Shown here: positions 19,787 through 31,036 of the stretch, piece by piece
How positions within the stretch are numbered: the stretch's first letter is position 1
Layout: each line of letters opens with the position of its first letter
The notes under the pieces: model-generated
The model's database searches: none
Seen by the model: the letters and a program-made list of their open reading frames with translations, nothing else
What the model was told of the DNA's origin: nothing
Translations under genes and position numbers: made by a program
NCBI RefSeq assembly: GCF_009938015.1
Contig: NZ_AP021884.1
Span: 3,164,585 to 3,228,584, forward strand
Direction: 5' to 3'
Source of the DNA: Sulfuriferula plumbiphila
GTDB taxonomy: Bacteria; Pseudomonadota; Gammaproteobacteria; Burkholderiales; Sulfuriferulaceae
DNA length: 64,000 nucleotides

Positions 19787-20431
19787 CTATGTCCCCGACC
19801 GCTTACCCGCTCCTGCTGCTGCCGGCAAACCGACATACCCGGGCAAGCTGCGCATTCGGTCCAACCAGATTCCAACGGCAGCAAAGGGTGCCAGGCTTAT
19901 CCCCCCTTCCGGTGCCAACGCCGCGTAGGGATAACAGGCGATATCGGCAATGGTGGGACCCCCTGCCTCTGCAACAAGCCATGCACTTTCGGCCAACTGT
20001 TTTTCCAAAACAGCGAGGGCGATCTTACCCAGTGCCTGGCTGTCCTCCAAGTTACCTGTTCGTGCAAAGACAGTCGGATTATTGAGCTTAATAGCCCGTG
20101 AGCGGGCAAGCCCGTAGCGCCCCTCGTTCTGTTCCAAGGCTAACCATTGCATGACCTTCGCCATGGGAAGGGGGCTAACAGGCAACCATGTTTCTCCGCC
20201 ATATTGGCGGGCCAGGTAAACAAGAATGGCGGTGGAATCCCAGATAGGCAACCCGTTGTCGACAAGCACAGGGACTTGCCCGCGCGGATTTAATGCCAAA
20301 AATTCAGGGCGCTGATTTTCGCCAGCGCTGGTATTCAGGGGAATCTTTTGATACGTGATTCCGAGAATAGAGAGAAACAAGCGAATCTTGTAGCAATTAC
20401 CCGATCGCTCCAAGTCATGCAGGATCAACAT
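19787..20431 (-). CDS. Glutathione S-transferase family protein
   Basis: 214 residues with a thioredoxin-like N-terminal domain: LILHDLERSGNCYKIRLFLS at the expected glutathione site, then NPRGQVPVLVDNGLPIWDST, which holds the cis-Pro loop and the Asp/Ser glutathione contact. The C-terminal domain is helical and shows TIADIACYPY. Substrate is unknown. Two ATGs in tandem follow AGGAGG; the second (20431) has the better spacing. Confidence 0.9.
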   Translation of the reverse strand: MLILHDLERSGNCYKIRLFLSILGITYQKIPLNTSAGENQRPEFLALNPRGQVPVLVDNGLPIWDSTAILVYLARQYGGETWLPVSPLPMAKVMQWLALEQNEGRYGLARSRAIKLNNPTVFARTGNLEDSQALGKIALAVLEKQLAESAWLVAEAGGPTIADIACYPYAALAPEGGISLAPFAAVGIWLDRMRSLPGYVGLPAAAGAGKRSGT

Positions 20432-20486
20432 CATACCCTCCTATTTCAGGCCTGACGGAGGATGCTTGGGGTCAGGCTACCCATGT

Positions 20487-20837
20487 TCACATATTTTCAC
20501 CTTGCCTGTCTAACCGGCCTGTCACATCAGTTGCAGCCGACATGCGTGCTGCAACTGCGGTCTCAGTTTGATTGCGTGATTGGCTCAATGCTTTAACCAC
20601 ACGCTGCCGGTCTTCAAGCGGGCGATTCTGGTTCAGTTTGCACTTACCCTGGATGTCGGTGATTTCGATTTCGAAGCCCACAATCATGTTGAGCAGTGTT
20701 GTGCGCCGTTCACCCGCAAGGTCAGGCTTCCATGGACTGGTCATGTGCGATTCATGGATCTGGGTGAGCTGCTCAACCGGTTCTGCAAGCACGGACTCGC
20801 CTTCAATGCGCCGGGGGATGCCGCGCAAGTGATCCAC
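20487..20837 (-). pseudogene. C-terminal remnant of a PaiB-type FMN-binding protein
   Basis: The frame carries only the last third of a PaiB-like protein: VEQLTQIHESHMTSPWKPDL, then MIVGFEIEITDIQGKCKLNQ and NRPLEDRQRV, which is the conserved C-terminal block. The roughly 100-residue flavin-binding N-terminal part is absent upstream, where the sequence runs into the end of the LapA-like gene. The piece is therefore a truncated leftover. PaiB proteins are flavin-binding and were named as transcription regulators. Confidence 0.7.
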
Positions 20838-20870
20838 CGCCGGGCAAGCGCTTACTGCTTACTCGTTAAT

Positions 20871-21368
20871 TCATAGCGGGCGCGGAGCCAGGCCATGCGC
20901 CCCTCGGTCGAGACGATCTTCCAGCTGACCGATGTATGCGCTGACCGTATTTCCCGATTGTTCCACCGCAGCGCGCAAATCATGATCGAGTTGATCCAGT
21001 CGTGCCAGTACCGCCGCCCTCGATTCCGCATCCAACGCGGCCTGCCGCTTCAGTTCGCTCTCCATAAATGCGCGCAATTCGGTCAAGCGCGAGGCTTCAG
21101 CCTTGTCCGCAAGCTCCCGGCTGGCCTGGAGTTCGCGTGCATGGCGGCGTGTATCGAAAAGAACCGATGTCTGCAGGTAGACCACAAAAATCAGGAAAAA
21201 CGCCGTGAGAAGGATCAACAGACCCAGCATGATTAATCCGAGCGGTGCCTGAACCGAGGCAAATCCCAAGGAGAGGGTGGCCGGCGCCATGAAAGCGTTC
21301 CAGTTGAGCGCCGCGAAAACGGCCGTTGCGCCCAGCACAATCAGCAAAAACAATGTACGAACTTTCAT
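20871..21368 (-). CDS. LapA-like two-helix membrane protein with coiled coil
   Basis: 165 residues. Two hydrophobic helices (TLFLLIVLGATAVFAALNW and LGLIMLGLLILLTAFFLIFV) are joined by a short loop, as in the LapA/YciS domain. About 90 residues rich in Ala, Glu, Arg and Leu follow, read as a coiled coil reaching into the cytoplasm. LapA/LapB-type proteins regulate LPS supply, but this protein lacks a LapB neighbour. The start is put at 21368 because GGAGG lies nine bases ahead; the ATG at 21377 directly abuts it. Confidence 0.75.
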   Translation of the reverse strand: MKVRTLFLLIVLGATAVFAALNWNAFMAPATLSLGFASVQAPLGLIMLGLLILLTAFFLIFVVYLQTSVLFDTRRHARELQASRELADKAEASRLTELRAFMESELKRQAALDAESRAAVLARLDQLDHDLRAAVEQSGNTVSAYIGQLEDRLDRGAHGLAPRPL

Positions 21369-21465
21369 ATGAATCATCCTCCCTTATCGATTCCGGACTA
21401 ACGCTGCATGCAGCCGCGGTATATCCGCGATTGCCCTGATCCCATCTCGTCTCTCTACCAGCGCC

Positions 21466-22500
<1,035 letters not shown>

Positions 22501-22501
22501 G

Positions 22502-23782
22502 CTACAAGCGCCACAGCACGTAACCGGCGGCTTGCACGGCGGCTGGGTCGTAGGCGGATTTGACGTCGATGAACACGCCGCCGGATTTGAGTTTGGCGGT
22601 GAGACCGGCCAACGGCTGGCTGAGATATTCCTGGTGCGCGACGGCGGCGACAATCGCGTCCACCTCGGGGATATCGGCCCACGGGGTCAGGTCCACACCG
22701 TATTCGTGCTTGGCCTCGGCGGGCTCGCCCAGCGGTTCGTGCACGATCACGTTGGCGCCGTAACTTTGCAGCTCGCTGATGATATCGATCACCCTGGAGT
22801 TGCGCAGGTCGGGGCAGTTTTCCTTGAAGGTGAGGCCGAGCACGAGGATGTTGCGGCCTTTCACCGGGCTGCCGGTATTGATCATGTGCTTGACGGTCTG
22901 CTCGGCGATGAACTTGCCCATGCCGTCGTTGATGCGCCGGCCGGCCAGGATCACCTCGGGATGGTAGCCGAGCATTTCCGCCTTGTGGGTGAGGTAATAC
23001 GGGTCAACGCCGATGCAGTGACCGCCCACCAGGCCGGGGCGGAACGGCAGGAAGTTCCACTTGGTGCCGGCGGCGCGCAGCACTTCCAGGGTGTCGATGC
23101 CGATGCGGTCGAAGATGATGGCAAGTTCATTCATCAGCGCGATATTGAGGTCGCGCTGGGTGTTCTCGATCACCTTGGCGGCTTCGGCCACCTTGATCGA
23201 GCTGGCGCGGTGCACGCCGGCCTTGATCACCAGCTCGTACAGCTGTGCGACTTTTTCCAGGGTGTCCGCGTCGTCGCCGGACACCACTTTCAAAATGGTC
23301 GTAAGGGTATGTTCCTTGTCGCCGGGGTTGATGCGCTCGGGCGAGTAACCGATGTGGAAGCCCTGCTTCCATTTCAGGCCGGATTCGCGCTCCAGGATGG
23401 GCACGCATACTTCTTCGGTGGCACCGGGGTAAACCGTGGATTCGTACACCACAATTGCGCCTTTTTTCAGGTGGCGGCCGACCGAGGTGCTGGAACCGAT
23501 CAGCGGCGAGAAATCCGGCTGGTGCGCATCGCCCACCGGGGTGGGCACTGCGACGATGATATAGTCGGCGCGGGCAAGCTGGGCGGGATCGGTGGTCACC
23601 GTCAGTTTATCGGCGGCTTTCAGCTCATCCGTCGAAACCTCGCCAGTGGGGTCGCAGTGGGTCTTGTAACTTTCCACCTTGGCAGCGGAAAGATCAAAGC
23701 CGATGGTCTCCATTTTTTTGCCGAATTCCACCGCCAGCGGCAGTCCCACGTAACCCAGACCCACAACTGCAACAACACTCAT
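22502..23782 (-). CDS. Nucleotide-sugar 6-dehydrogenase (TviB/WbpA-like)
   Basis: 426 residues. N-terminal Rossmann motif [17 protein letters not shown]; the catalytic-cysteine region of the UDP-glucose/UDP-HexNAc dehydrogenase family is present as [20 protein letters not shown]; the C-terminal UDP-binding domain follows. It oxidises C6 of a UDP-sugar to the uronic acid using two NAD+. Length and the [12 protein letters not shown] form favour the UDP-HexNAc (Vi antigen/B-band type) branch over UDP-glucose. GGAGAAGG precedes the start. Upstream gene of the pair with the epimerase. Confidence 0.92.
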   Translation of the reverse strand: MSVVAVVGLGYVGLPLAVEFGKKMETIGFDLSAAKVESYKTHCDPTGEVSTDELKAADKLTVTTDPAQLARADYIIVAVPTPVGDAHQPDFSPLIGSSTSVGRHLKKGAIVVYESTVYPGATEEVCVPILERESGLKWKQGFHIGYSPERINPGDKEHTLTTILKVVSGDDADTLEKVAQLYELVIKAGVHRASSIKVAEAAKVIENTQRDLNIALMNELAIIFDRIGIDTLEVLRAAGTKWNFLPFRPGLVGGHCIGVDPYYLTHKAEMLGYHPEVILAGRRINDGMGKFIAEQTVKHMINTGSPVKGRNILVLGLTFKENCPDLRNSRVIDIISELQSYGANVIVHEPLGEPAEAKHEYGVDLTPWADIPEVDAIVAAVAHQEYLSQPLAGLTAKLKSGGVFIDVKSAYDPAAVQAAGYVLWRL

Positions 23783-23854
23783 GCCCTTCTCCCTGAATTG
23801 TAATGCGCGACCCGAAGCCATTTCTGTGCCAAGGCATTCTACTGAAACTTGAGC

Positions 23855-23874
23855 AGCCCCGAAAGCGCGGGGCT
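23855..23874. other. GC-rich hairpin between divergent genes
   Basis: AGCCCCG and CGGGGCT (seven-base perfect arms, six-base loop) followed by TTT. It lies in the divergent promoter region of the UDP-sugar dehydrogenase and protease genes. It could be an mRNA leader hairpin or a weak terminator. Confidence 0.4.
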
Positions 23875-23931
23875 TTGCAAATCATTGGCTTGTAGGCATC
23901 ATGCCTGTTCTGGCCTGAAGAGGGGAGCACA

Positions 23932-24729
23932 ATGAAACGGATCATCCTGCACGGACTGCACGTGATACTGGTCAGCATCGTAGCCGTGGCGACGTCGCCC
24001 CTGCTCAGCGCACAGGCAGACACGCTGCCGCAAACCATCCAGAAGGTGAAGCGCGCCGTGGTTGCAGTGGGCACCTATGAACCCGCCCGTTCCCCGCGCG
24101 GAGAGTTTCGCGCCACCGGCTATGCGGTAGGCGACGGCTTGCATGTGGTCACCAATTATCACGTGGTCAAGCAGCTGCTTGACCTCAACCATAAAGAAGT
24201 GCTCGGCATATTTATCGGTGAGGGCGAGGCCACCCAGTTTCGCCAGGCGCAGGTGGAAGTGAGCGATCCGGCACACGATGTGGTGTTGCTGAAATTTTCC
24301 GGCACGCCGCTGCCGGTGCTGAAAATAGGCGACTCGGATGCCGTGCAGGAAGGCTGGGAGATGTATTTCACCGGCTTCCCGATTGGCAGTGTGCTGGGGC
24401 TGTATCCTGCCTCCATCCGTGCCGGCATATCCGCGATTACCCCTATCGTGCGTCCCGCACCGAATGCGCGTTATCTGGACGCCAAAACCCTGCGCCGGGA
24501 AGCGGATCCGTTCAGCATATTTCAGCTGGATGGCATCTCCTACCCCGGCAACAGCGGGAGCCCGCTATACGATCCGCAGACCGGGCTGGTGTATGGCACC
24601 GTCAATAGCACCTTCATCAAAAGCACCAAGGAAAACGTGCTGAAAGATCCCAGCGCCATTTCCTACGCCATTCCCAGCCGCTATGTGCGGGCACTGATGC
24701 AGCAGGCGGGGCTGCAGGCAGCTAATTGA
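23932..24729 (+). CDS. Secreted trypsin-like serine protease
   Basis: 265 residues with a long signal peptide ending near LLSAQA. The catalytic triad of the S1/DegP-like fold is visible: His in VVTNYHVVK, Asp in DPAHDVVLLKF and Ser in YPGNSGSPLYD. There is no PDZ domain, unlike DegP/HtrA, so it is a single-domain periplasmic or secreted protease. It is divergent from the UDP-sugar operon, has GGGGAG before its ATG and stands alone. Confidence 0.9.
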   Translation: MKRIILHGLHVILVSIVAVATSPLLSAQADTLPQTIQKVKRAVVAVGTYEPARSPRGEFRATGYAVGDGLHVVTNYHVVKQLLDLNHKEVLGIFIGEGEATQFRQAQVEVSDPAHDVVLLKFSGTPLPVLKIGDSDAVQEGWEMYFTGFPIGSVLGLYPASIRAGISAITPIVRPAPNARYLDAKTLRREADPFSIFQLDGISYPGNSGSPLYDPQTGLVYGTVNSTFIKSTKENVLKDPSAISYAIPSRYVRALMQQAGLQAAN

Positions 24730-24748
24730 CGGAGAACAACCAAAACGG

Positions 24749-24777
24749 CGTCATTCCGTATCGAGTACGGAGTGACG
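24749..24777. terminator. Hairpin between convergent genes
   Basis: Twelve-base arms (CGTCATTCCGTA and TACGGAGTGACG, one G-T type mismatch) around a five-base loop, placed between the ends of the protease and persulfide dioxygenase genes. No T-tract, so it may be a rho-assisted terminator or a small mobile palindrome. Confidence 0.45.
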
Positions 24778-24807
24778 CAACCGCCCATTTCAGCCTCGAA
24801 GCCATCA

Positions 24808-25557
24808 TCAACCCTGCCGGCTGACACGTACCTGCTCGCAATATTGCTGCAGATCCTCCGGCACACCGGACGGGCATTGCCCGCATTCGCGGTTGCCGGG
24901 CACCGCATAGTCAATGAATTTGGGATAGGCCAGCTTCAGATTGGCCATGATCTCGACGAATTCAGCGAGCGGCTTATTGCCGCCCAGGCGCGGATTGCGG
25001 GTTTTTTCCTGGCCGATGCTGGACACGCGTCGTCCCTGATAGTCATGCGCAGGGTACACCAGGGTATCTTCCGCCAGCGTGAACAGCTTGTCATGCACGC
25101 TGCGGTACAAGGTCGGCGCATCGCCATTCTGAAAATCGGTGCGGCCGCAGCCGTCAATCAGCAAAGCGTCTCCGGTCAGCACGCGCCCCTCCACGGCATA
25201 GGCAAAATGGTGATCGGTGTGGCCTGGAGTATGCAGGGGAGCGAGCGTGATGCCTCCTACCGTGAACGGCTTGCCGTCCTCCAGCAATTCATCGGCGCAC
25301 GACAACTGATCCAGCGCCGGATGGGCAATGCGGCTGCCTGCCTCCTGCTTGAGCTTGCGCGCCGCACTGATATGGTCGGCGTGGATATGTGTATCAATGG
25401 TGTAAGCCAGCTTGAGCCCGAGTGCGTTGATCTCGGCCAGATCGCGTTGCCAGGTTGGCAATACCGGATCAATCAGCAGCGCCTGGCCAGTCTCCTCACA
25501 GCCCAGCAGATAAGTATAAGTGCTGGAAACCGGTTCAAACAACTGTCGGAAAATCAT
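24808..25557 (-). CDS. Persulfide dioxygenase-like metallo-beta-lactamase-fold enzyme
   Basis: 249 residues. N-terminus FRQLFEPVSSTYTYLLG; metal site THIHADHISA, with further ligands in HTPGHTDHHF, LTGDALLIDG and YPAHDYQG; substrate-loop GRTDFQ. These are features of ETHE1-type enzymes, which use one iron to oxidise glutathione persulfide to sulfite. GGAGG precedes the ATG at 25557 at ideal spacing; the longer frame is not conserved. A sulfur-detoxifying role would suit a lineage with sulfur metabolism, but no other sulfur gene is nearby. Confidence 0.88.
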   Translation of the reverse strand: MIFRQLFEPVSSTYTYLLGCEETGQALLIDPVLPTWQRDLAEINALGLKLAYTIDTHIHADHISAARKLKQEAGSRIAHPALDQLSCADELLEDGKPFTVGGITLAPLHTPGHTDHHFAYAVEGRVLTGDALLIDGCGRTDFQNGDAPTLYRSVHDKLFTLAEDTLVYPAHDYQGRRVSSIGQEKTRNPRLGGNKPLAEFVEIMANLKLAYPKFIDYAVPGNRECGQCPSGVPEDLQQYCEQVRVSRQG

Positions 25558-25613
25558 ATCGCCTCCGTGCAATGAAAAGGTCTGTGTTATGCCCACATCA
25601 GCGCAACCATTGG

Positions 25614-26927
25614 CTAAATGCCGGGCGCCGCTTGTAATATGCATATGGTGTTCGTTACCAGCATTTCCAGTTCCTCCTCGCTAATCACGTAAGGCGGCAT
25701 AAAATATACGGTGTTGCCGATGGGACGCAGCAAGAGCCCGCGTGCCAGCGCGGCGTGATAAAAATGCCGGGCAAAACCGGCGCGCGCCTGATCCACTTCA
25801 AACGCCATGATCATGCCGGTACGCCGCAAGTTCCGGATACGCGGATGTTCACGCAATGGCCCCGCAATGCGATCCCAATATATCGCTTTGGCCTGATTGG
25901 TCGCCAGCACATCGTCCTGTTCGAAGATGTCCAGCGTCGCCAGTGCTGCACGGCAGGCCAGCGGATTGCCGGTGTAGGAATGGGAATGCAAAAAGCCGCG
26001 CGCGGTGGCATCGTCGTAGAACGCAGCATAAACCTGATCCGTGGTCAGCACCGCCGACAATGGCAAATAGCCGCCGGTAATACCCTTGGACAAACAGATA
26101 AAATCCGCCCGGATGCCCGCCTGTTCGCACGCAAACATGGTACCGGTGCGTCCAAACCCGACGGCGATCTCGTCCGCAATCAGGTGCACGCCGTAGCGGT
26201 CGCAGATCGCGCGCGCGCGCCTGAGATAGGCTGGATGGTACATGCCCATGCCCGCGGCGCCCTGCACCAGCGGCTCGACAATCAGTGCGGCAGTGGCCGC
26301 ATGGTGTTTGGCGAGATGGTTTTCCAGTGATTCGGCCGCGCGCAGGGCATATTGCTCTGGTGATTCTCCCGGCTCGGCCAGCCGCCAGTCCGGGCTGGGA
26401 ACCTGTACGCTGTGGCGCAACAACGGCGCGTAGGTGTCCTTGAACAGGGCGACGTCGGTGACCGACAGCGCACCCAGTGTTTCGCCGTGATAACTGTTTT
26501 GCAGACTGACAAATTCAGTCTTGCCCGGCTGGCCGCTGTTGCGCCAGTAATGGAAGCTCATCTTGAGCGCGATTTCCACCGCCGACGCACCATCCGAGCC
26601 GTAAAACGCGTGGCCCAGTCCGGTCAGGCGCGCCAGTCGCTCCGATAGCTCAATCACCGGTGCGTGCGTAAAACCAGCCAGCATGACGTGTTCGATTTGT
26701 TCCAACTGCTCGCGCAGCGCGGCATTGATGCGCGGGTTGCAGTGACCGAACAGATTCACCCACCAGCTCGACACCGCATCCAGATAACGCTGCCCCTCGA
26801 AGTCGTACAGCCACACGCCTGCACCGCGCGTAATCGGCACCGGCGGGAAGCCTTCCAGTTGTTTCATCTGCGTGCAGGGGTGCCAGACGGCGGTGCGGCT
26901 GCGCGCAAGCCAATCGTGATTGTTCAT
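25614..26927 (-). CDS. bioA: Adenosylmethionine-8-amino-7-oxononanoate aminotransferase
   Basis: 437 residues, full length. Biotin synthesis: transfers an amino group from S-adenosylmethionine to KAPA to give DAPA, using PLP. Family segments are WHPCTQMKQLEGFPP at the N-terminus, the substrate-side SSWWVNLFGH, and the PLP lysine in CLSKGITGGYLPL. No other bio genes lie nearby. Its ATG overlaps the stop of the upstream Fic gene by one base (TAATG), so it may have depended on that transcript. Confidence 0.95.
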   Translation of the reverse strand: MNNHDWLARSRTAVWHPCTQMKQLEGFPPVPITRGAGVWLYDFEGQRYLDAVSSWWVNLFGHCNPRINAALREQLEQIEHVMLAGFTHAPVIELSERLARLTGLGHAFYGSDGASAVEIALKMSFHYWRNSGQPGKTEFVSLQNSYHGETLGALSVTDVALFKDTYAPLLRHSVQVPSPDWRLAEPGESPEQYALRAAESLENHLAKHHAATAALIVEPLVQGAAGMGMYHPAYLRRARAICDRYGVHLIADEIAVGFGRTGTMFACEQAGIRADFICLSKGITGGYLPLSAVLTTDQVYAAFYDDATARGFLHSHSYTGNPLACRAALATLDIFEQDDVLATNQAKAIYWDRIAGPLREHPRIRNLRRTGMIMAFEVDQARAGFARHFYHAALARGLLLRPIGNTVYFMPPYVISEEELEMLVTNTICILQAAPGI

Positions 26928-28174
26928 TATTTCTCTGCTCCCAGACGCGTCATGCGCTCAGGCAAATCCGCCGGCGCCAAAAACTCCCATGCACGCCCGC
27001 GTTTGCGCTGTTCCAGCAGGCCCAGGCTGGCCAAAGCCAGCAAATCTGCTCGCGCTGTAGCGTATGCTACGTTATGCGAGCGCCGATGGCTTTCCACCGT
27101 ATAGCGATTGGAACGCTGTTTGAGCGCACCTGCGAGCAAGGCAAGCTGGCGCAAGTTCAAATCCACAGTCGAGCCGAGACTATGCAGCGTTTGTTCCAAC
27201 TGCCGGGTTTCCTGTCCACGTTGTTGCACGTAGGTTTTCAGCGCGTCGAGCGCCTGCTCGATGACATTCAGTTGCTGCAGGATAAAGTAGGTCGTATCGC
27301 CAGCGTCGGTTTCGGTGTGAAGGTATGCGCGCGCATATTGCGCTGGCGCTTTGCGCAACACGCTGGAGATGGACACCAACTCCATCAACCAATAGCCCTG
27401 CCGCACCATGGACCAGTAGAACAATGCCCTGGCAGCACGCCCGTTGCCTTCCGCAAAAGGGCGATCGTAAGCCAACATGAAATGCAGCAGCAGGGCCCGG
27501 ATGAGCGGATGAAAATTCGGCTCGTCGGCTTCCATGCCGTTGGCGAACGCGCATAAACGGATAAGCCGCTCCGGCAACTCTGCAGCGGCGGGCGGCGTGT
27601 GCAGTATTGCACCATCGATTCCACCCCCTTGACTGCGTCATCCTGCCTGAGCCGGCCTTCGTCAGCAGGGTTTTGCAGTGTCCGGCTGGTTAACATGGCG
27701 TGTAAATTCAACAGCATTTGCGGCGATAAGGGCTCGTTCGCGATTTGGCGGACATGCTGCATGGTGGCGAAATTATTGAAGATCATTTGTTCCGCAGTGT
27801 CTCTGGGCCTGCGCGCAGTACGCAGCATTTCCTCTGCCACGCGACGACTGGTGGAGGCGTCTTCCAGCTGACTGGACGTGATGGCCTCTTCAATCAAGGC
27901 GCTGACCAGATAGCGGTCACGCTGCGTCGCATTCACCACCGGGCCGTCTACCCACACCGCCCCACCCGCATTCCTATCCACGAAGCGCAGACTTTTCAAC
28001 ACCGGCTCGGCCAGTACATAAGCTGAACGGCTGGCCGACCTGGTCCAGGAATGGTAGCGTGCGCGCCAAATTGATACACCCAAATTTGATCGCCAGCCAC
28101 CACTCGCTGACAGATATGCCTTGTGGTGGTGTGCGATAGCGCAACTCGTCCCAGTGCAGGTAAGCGCTCTGCAT
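26927..28174 (-). pseudogene. Fic-family protein gene with two frameshifts
   Basis: Three frames rejoin into one Fic protein of about 415 residues: N-terminus MQSAYLHWDELRYRTPPQG to VGQPFS; an extra T near 28019 shifts to YVLAEPV through the inhibitory-helix-like EEAITSSQLEDA to DDAVKG; then a C-run at 27624-27628 that is one short shifts to ILHTPPAAAELPERL and the active-site helix. That helix reads AYDRPFAEGNGR, where relatives have HPFxDGNGR, so the catalytic His is Arg and the following Asp is Glu. A winged-helix-like C-terminus follows. Fic enzymes transfer AMP to proteins; this copy should be inactive unless the shifts are sequence errors. Confidence 0.82.
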
Positions 28175-28274
28175 CGTGTTGACGGACTTTGCTGTCAGCA
28201 AATGCAGCACGGTTGCGGCCTCACACCCGGCATGAGATCGGCCATGGAGGGAGGCGTGCTGGGGATTTTCATGA

Positions 28275-28312
28275 ACTATCAATTCATTGGTAATGAATAA
28301 CAAAATGATAGT
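28275..28312. promoter_or_regulatory. Nested palindromes upstream of the Fic gene
   Basis: ATTCATT-GGT-AATGAAT (28282-28298) lies inside a second pair, ACTATCA (28275-28281) and TGATAGT (28306-28312). The region is AT-rich, about 100 bases upstream of the Fic start, and resembles a dimeric-repressor operator. Target regulator unknown. Confidence 0.5.
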
Positions 28313-28361
28313 CGAATAGAGGCAATCAATATATCAGTTCGATGGCATTTGATAGTTTATT

Positions 28362-28384
28362 AAAACTTTGTAACGCAAAGTTTT
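28362..28384. other. AT-rich hairpin before the groES promoter
   Basis: AAAACTTTG-TAACG-CAAAGTTTT: nine-base perfect arms and A/T ends on both sides, ten bases upstream of the heat-shock promoter. It could insulate groES from upstream transcription or act for the divergent Fic transcript. Confidence 0.45.
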
Positions 28385-28393
28385 CAGTTACGC

Positions 28394-28421
28394 CTTGAAA
28401 TTGCCACCTTATGCCCCTATT
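28394..28421 (+). promoter_or_regulatory. Sigma-32 (RpoH) heat-shock promoter of groESL
   Basis: CTTGAAA, a 13-base spacer, then CCCCTATT, close to the RpoH consensus (CTTGAAA / CCCCATnT). It sits immediately before the CIRCE operator and about 115 bases from the groES start. Confidence 0.85.
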
Positions 28422-28422
28422 A

Positions 28423-28449
28423 TTAGCACTCCTCAGCCAAGAGTGCTAA
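28423..28449. promoter_or_regulatory. CIRCE operator (HrcA binding site)
   Basis: TTAGCACTC, nine bases, GAGTGCTAA: an exact match to the CIRCE consensus on both arms. HrcA bound here would repress groESL and be released when GroEL is titrated. It overlaps the likely transcription start. Confidence 0.96.
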
Positions 28450-28535
28450 CAGCAATCTCGGCTGAATCCGTTTTTGGGTTGTATCAGCCACTGACGCAAC
28501 CCTTGATTCAGCGATTTTTTCCAGGAGATAGAGCA

Positions 28536-28823
28536 ATGAAAATTCGTCCGCTGCACGACCGCGTGATTGTCAAACGCATGGAGGAAGAACGCAAGACCGC
28601 TTCCGGCATCGTGATTCCCGATAGCGCCACCGAAAAACCCGACCAGGGCGAAGTGCTTGCCGTGGGCAAGGGCAAAGTCAGTGACGACGGCAAAGTGCGC
28701 GCGCTGGATGTGAAAGTCGGCGACCGCGTGCTGTTCGGCAAATATGCCGGCCAGTCCGTCAAGCTGGACGGCGAAGAAGTGCTGGTGATGCGCGAGGAAG
28801 ACATCATGGGCATCGTCGAATAA
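28536..28823 (+). CDS. groES: Co-chaperonin GroES
   Basis: 95 residues, the normal length. N-terminal [18 protein letters not shown], the mobile loop [15 protein letters not shown] that docks on GroEL, and the C-terminal [12 protein letters not shown]. It caps the GroEL folding chamber as a heptamer. The start at 28536 follows CCAGGAG; a longer frame runs upstream into the operator and is not coding. First gene of groESL. Confidence 0.98.
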   Translation: MKIRPLHDRVIVKRMEEERKTASGIVIPDSATEKPDQGEVLAVGKGKVSDDGKVRALDVKVGDRVLFGKYAGQSVKLDGEEVLVMREEDIMGIVE

Positions 28824-28870
28824 TCCGGCCTGCCAAAGCATACCAATTGATTCAAAGTTTTAGGAGCTAA

Positions 28871-30526
<1,656 letters not shown>

Positions 30527-30550
30527 CCCTGCCTCTTGGCAACCCCGAAA

Positions 30551-30574
30551 AACCCCGCTACGGCGGGGTTTTTT
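30551..30574 (+). terminator. Rho-independent terminator of groESL
   Basis: AACCCCGC-TACG-GCGGGGTT followed by TTTT: eight-base perfect stem, four-base loop and T-run, 25 bases after the groEL stop. Confidence 0.95.
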
Positions 30575-30711
30575 ATTGGGTTTGCAGGAACTGGCTTTGC
30601 AGTAGTAGCATCACGTTGCGCCCGACACCTCAGCACCGGGCGTTCTACCAATAATCAATAATAACGGCACCTGCTCAACGGCAGCCATGCCCAACCGCCA
30701 CAGGAGGCAAC

Positions 30712-31032
30712 ATGACCACCACCAAAATGAACTGGCGGGCGATTGATGCTGATCCCCGCTTCCAGGCATTACACCGCAAAAAAAGCCGGTTTCTGTGGGG
30801 CTTGATGATTTTTTCGATGATCTATTACTTTCTGCTGCCGATCGGCACAGCGTATTTCCAGGAAATATTCAAAATCAAGGTATGGGGGCCAGTCAATATC
30901 GGCCTCCTGTTCGCATTGTCCGAGTTTGTGGTGGCGTGGCTGGTTGCCTATATCTATTCGCGCAAGGCCAACACCGAATTCGACGCCATGGCACAAGACA
31001 TCGTCAACGACGCGCACAACCTGGGAGCCTGA
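30712..31032 (+). CDS. DUF485-type small membrane subunit
   Basis: 106 residues with two helices (FLWGLMIFSMIYYFLLPIG and VNIGLLFALSEFVVAWLVAY) and the DUF485/YjcH pattern. Such genes almost always sit just ahead of a sodium:solute symporter of the ActP type, as here, four bases upstream. It is likely an accessory subunit. AGGAGG lies a few bases before the ATG. Confidence 0.88.
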   Translation: MTTTKMNWRAIDADPRFQALHRKKSRFLWGLMIFSMIYYFLLPIGTAYFQEIFKIKVWGPVNIGLLFALSEFVVAWLVAYIYSRKANTEFDAMAQDIVNDAHNLGA

Positions 31033-31036
31033 CGCC

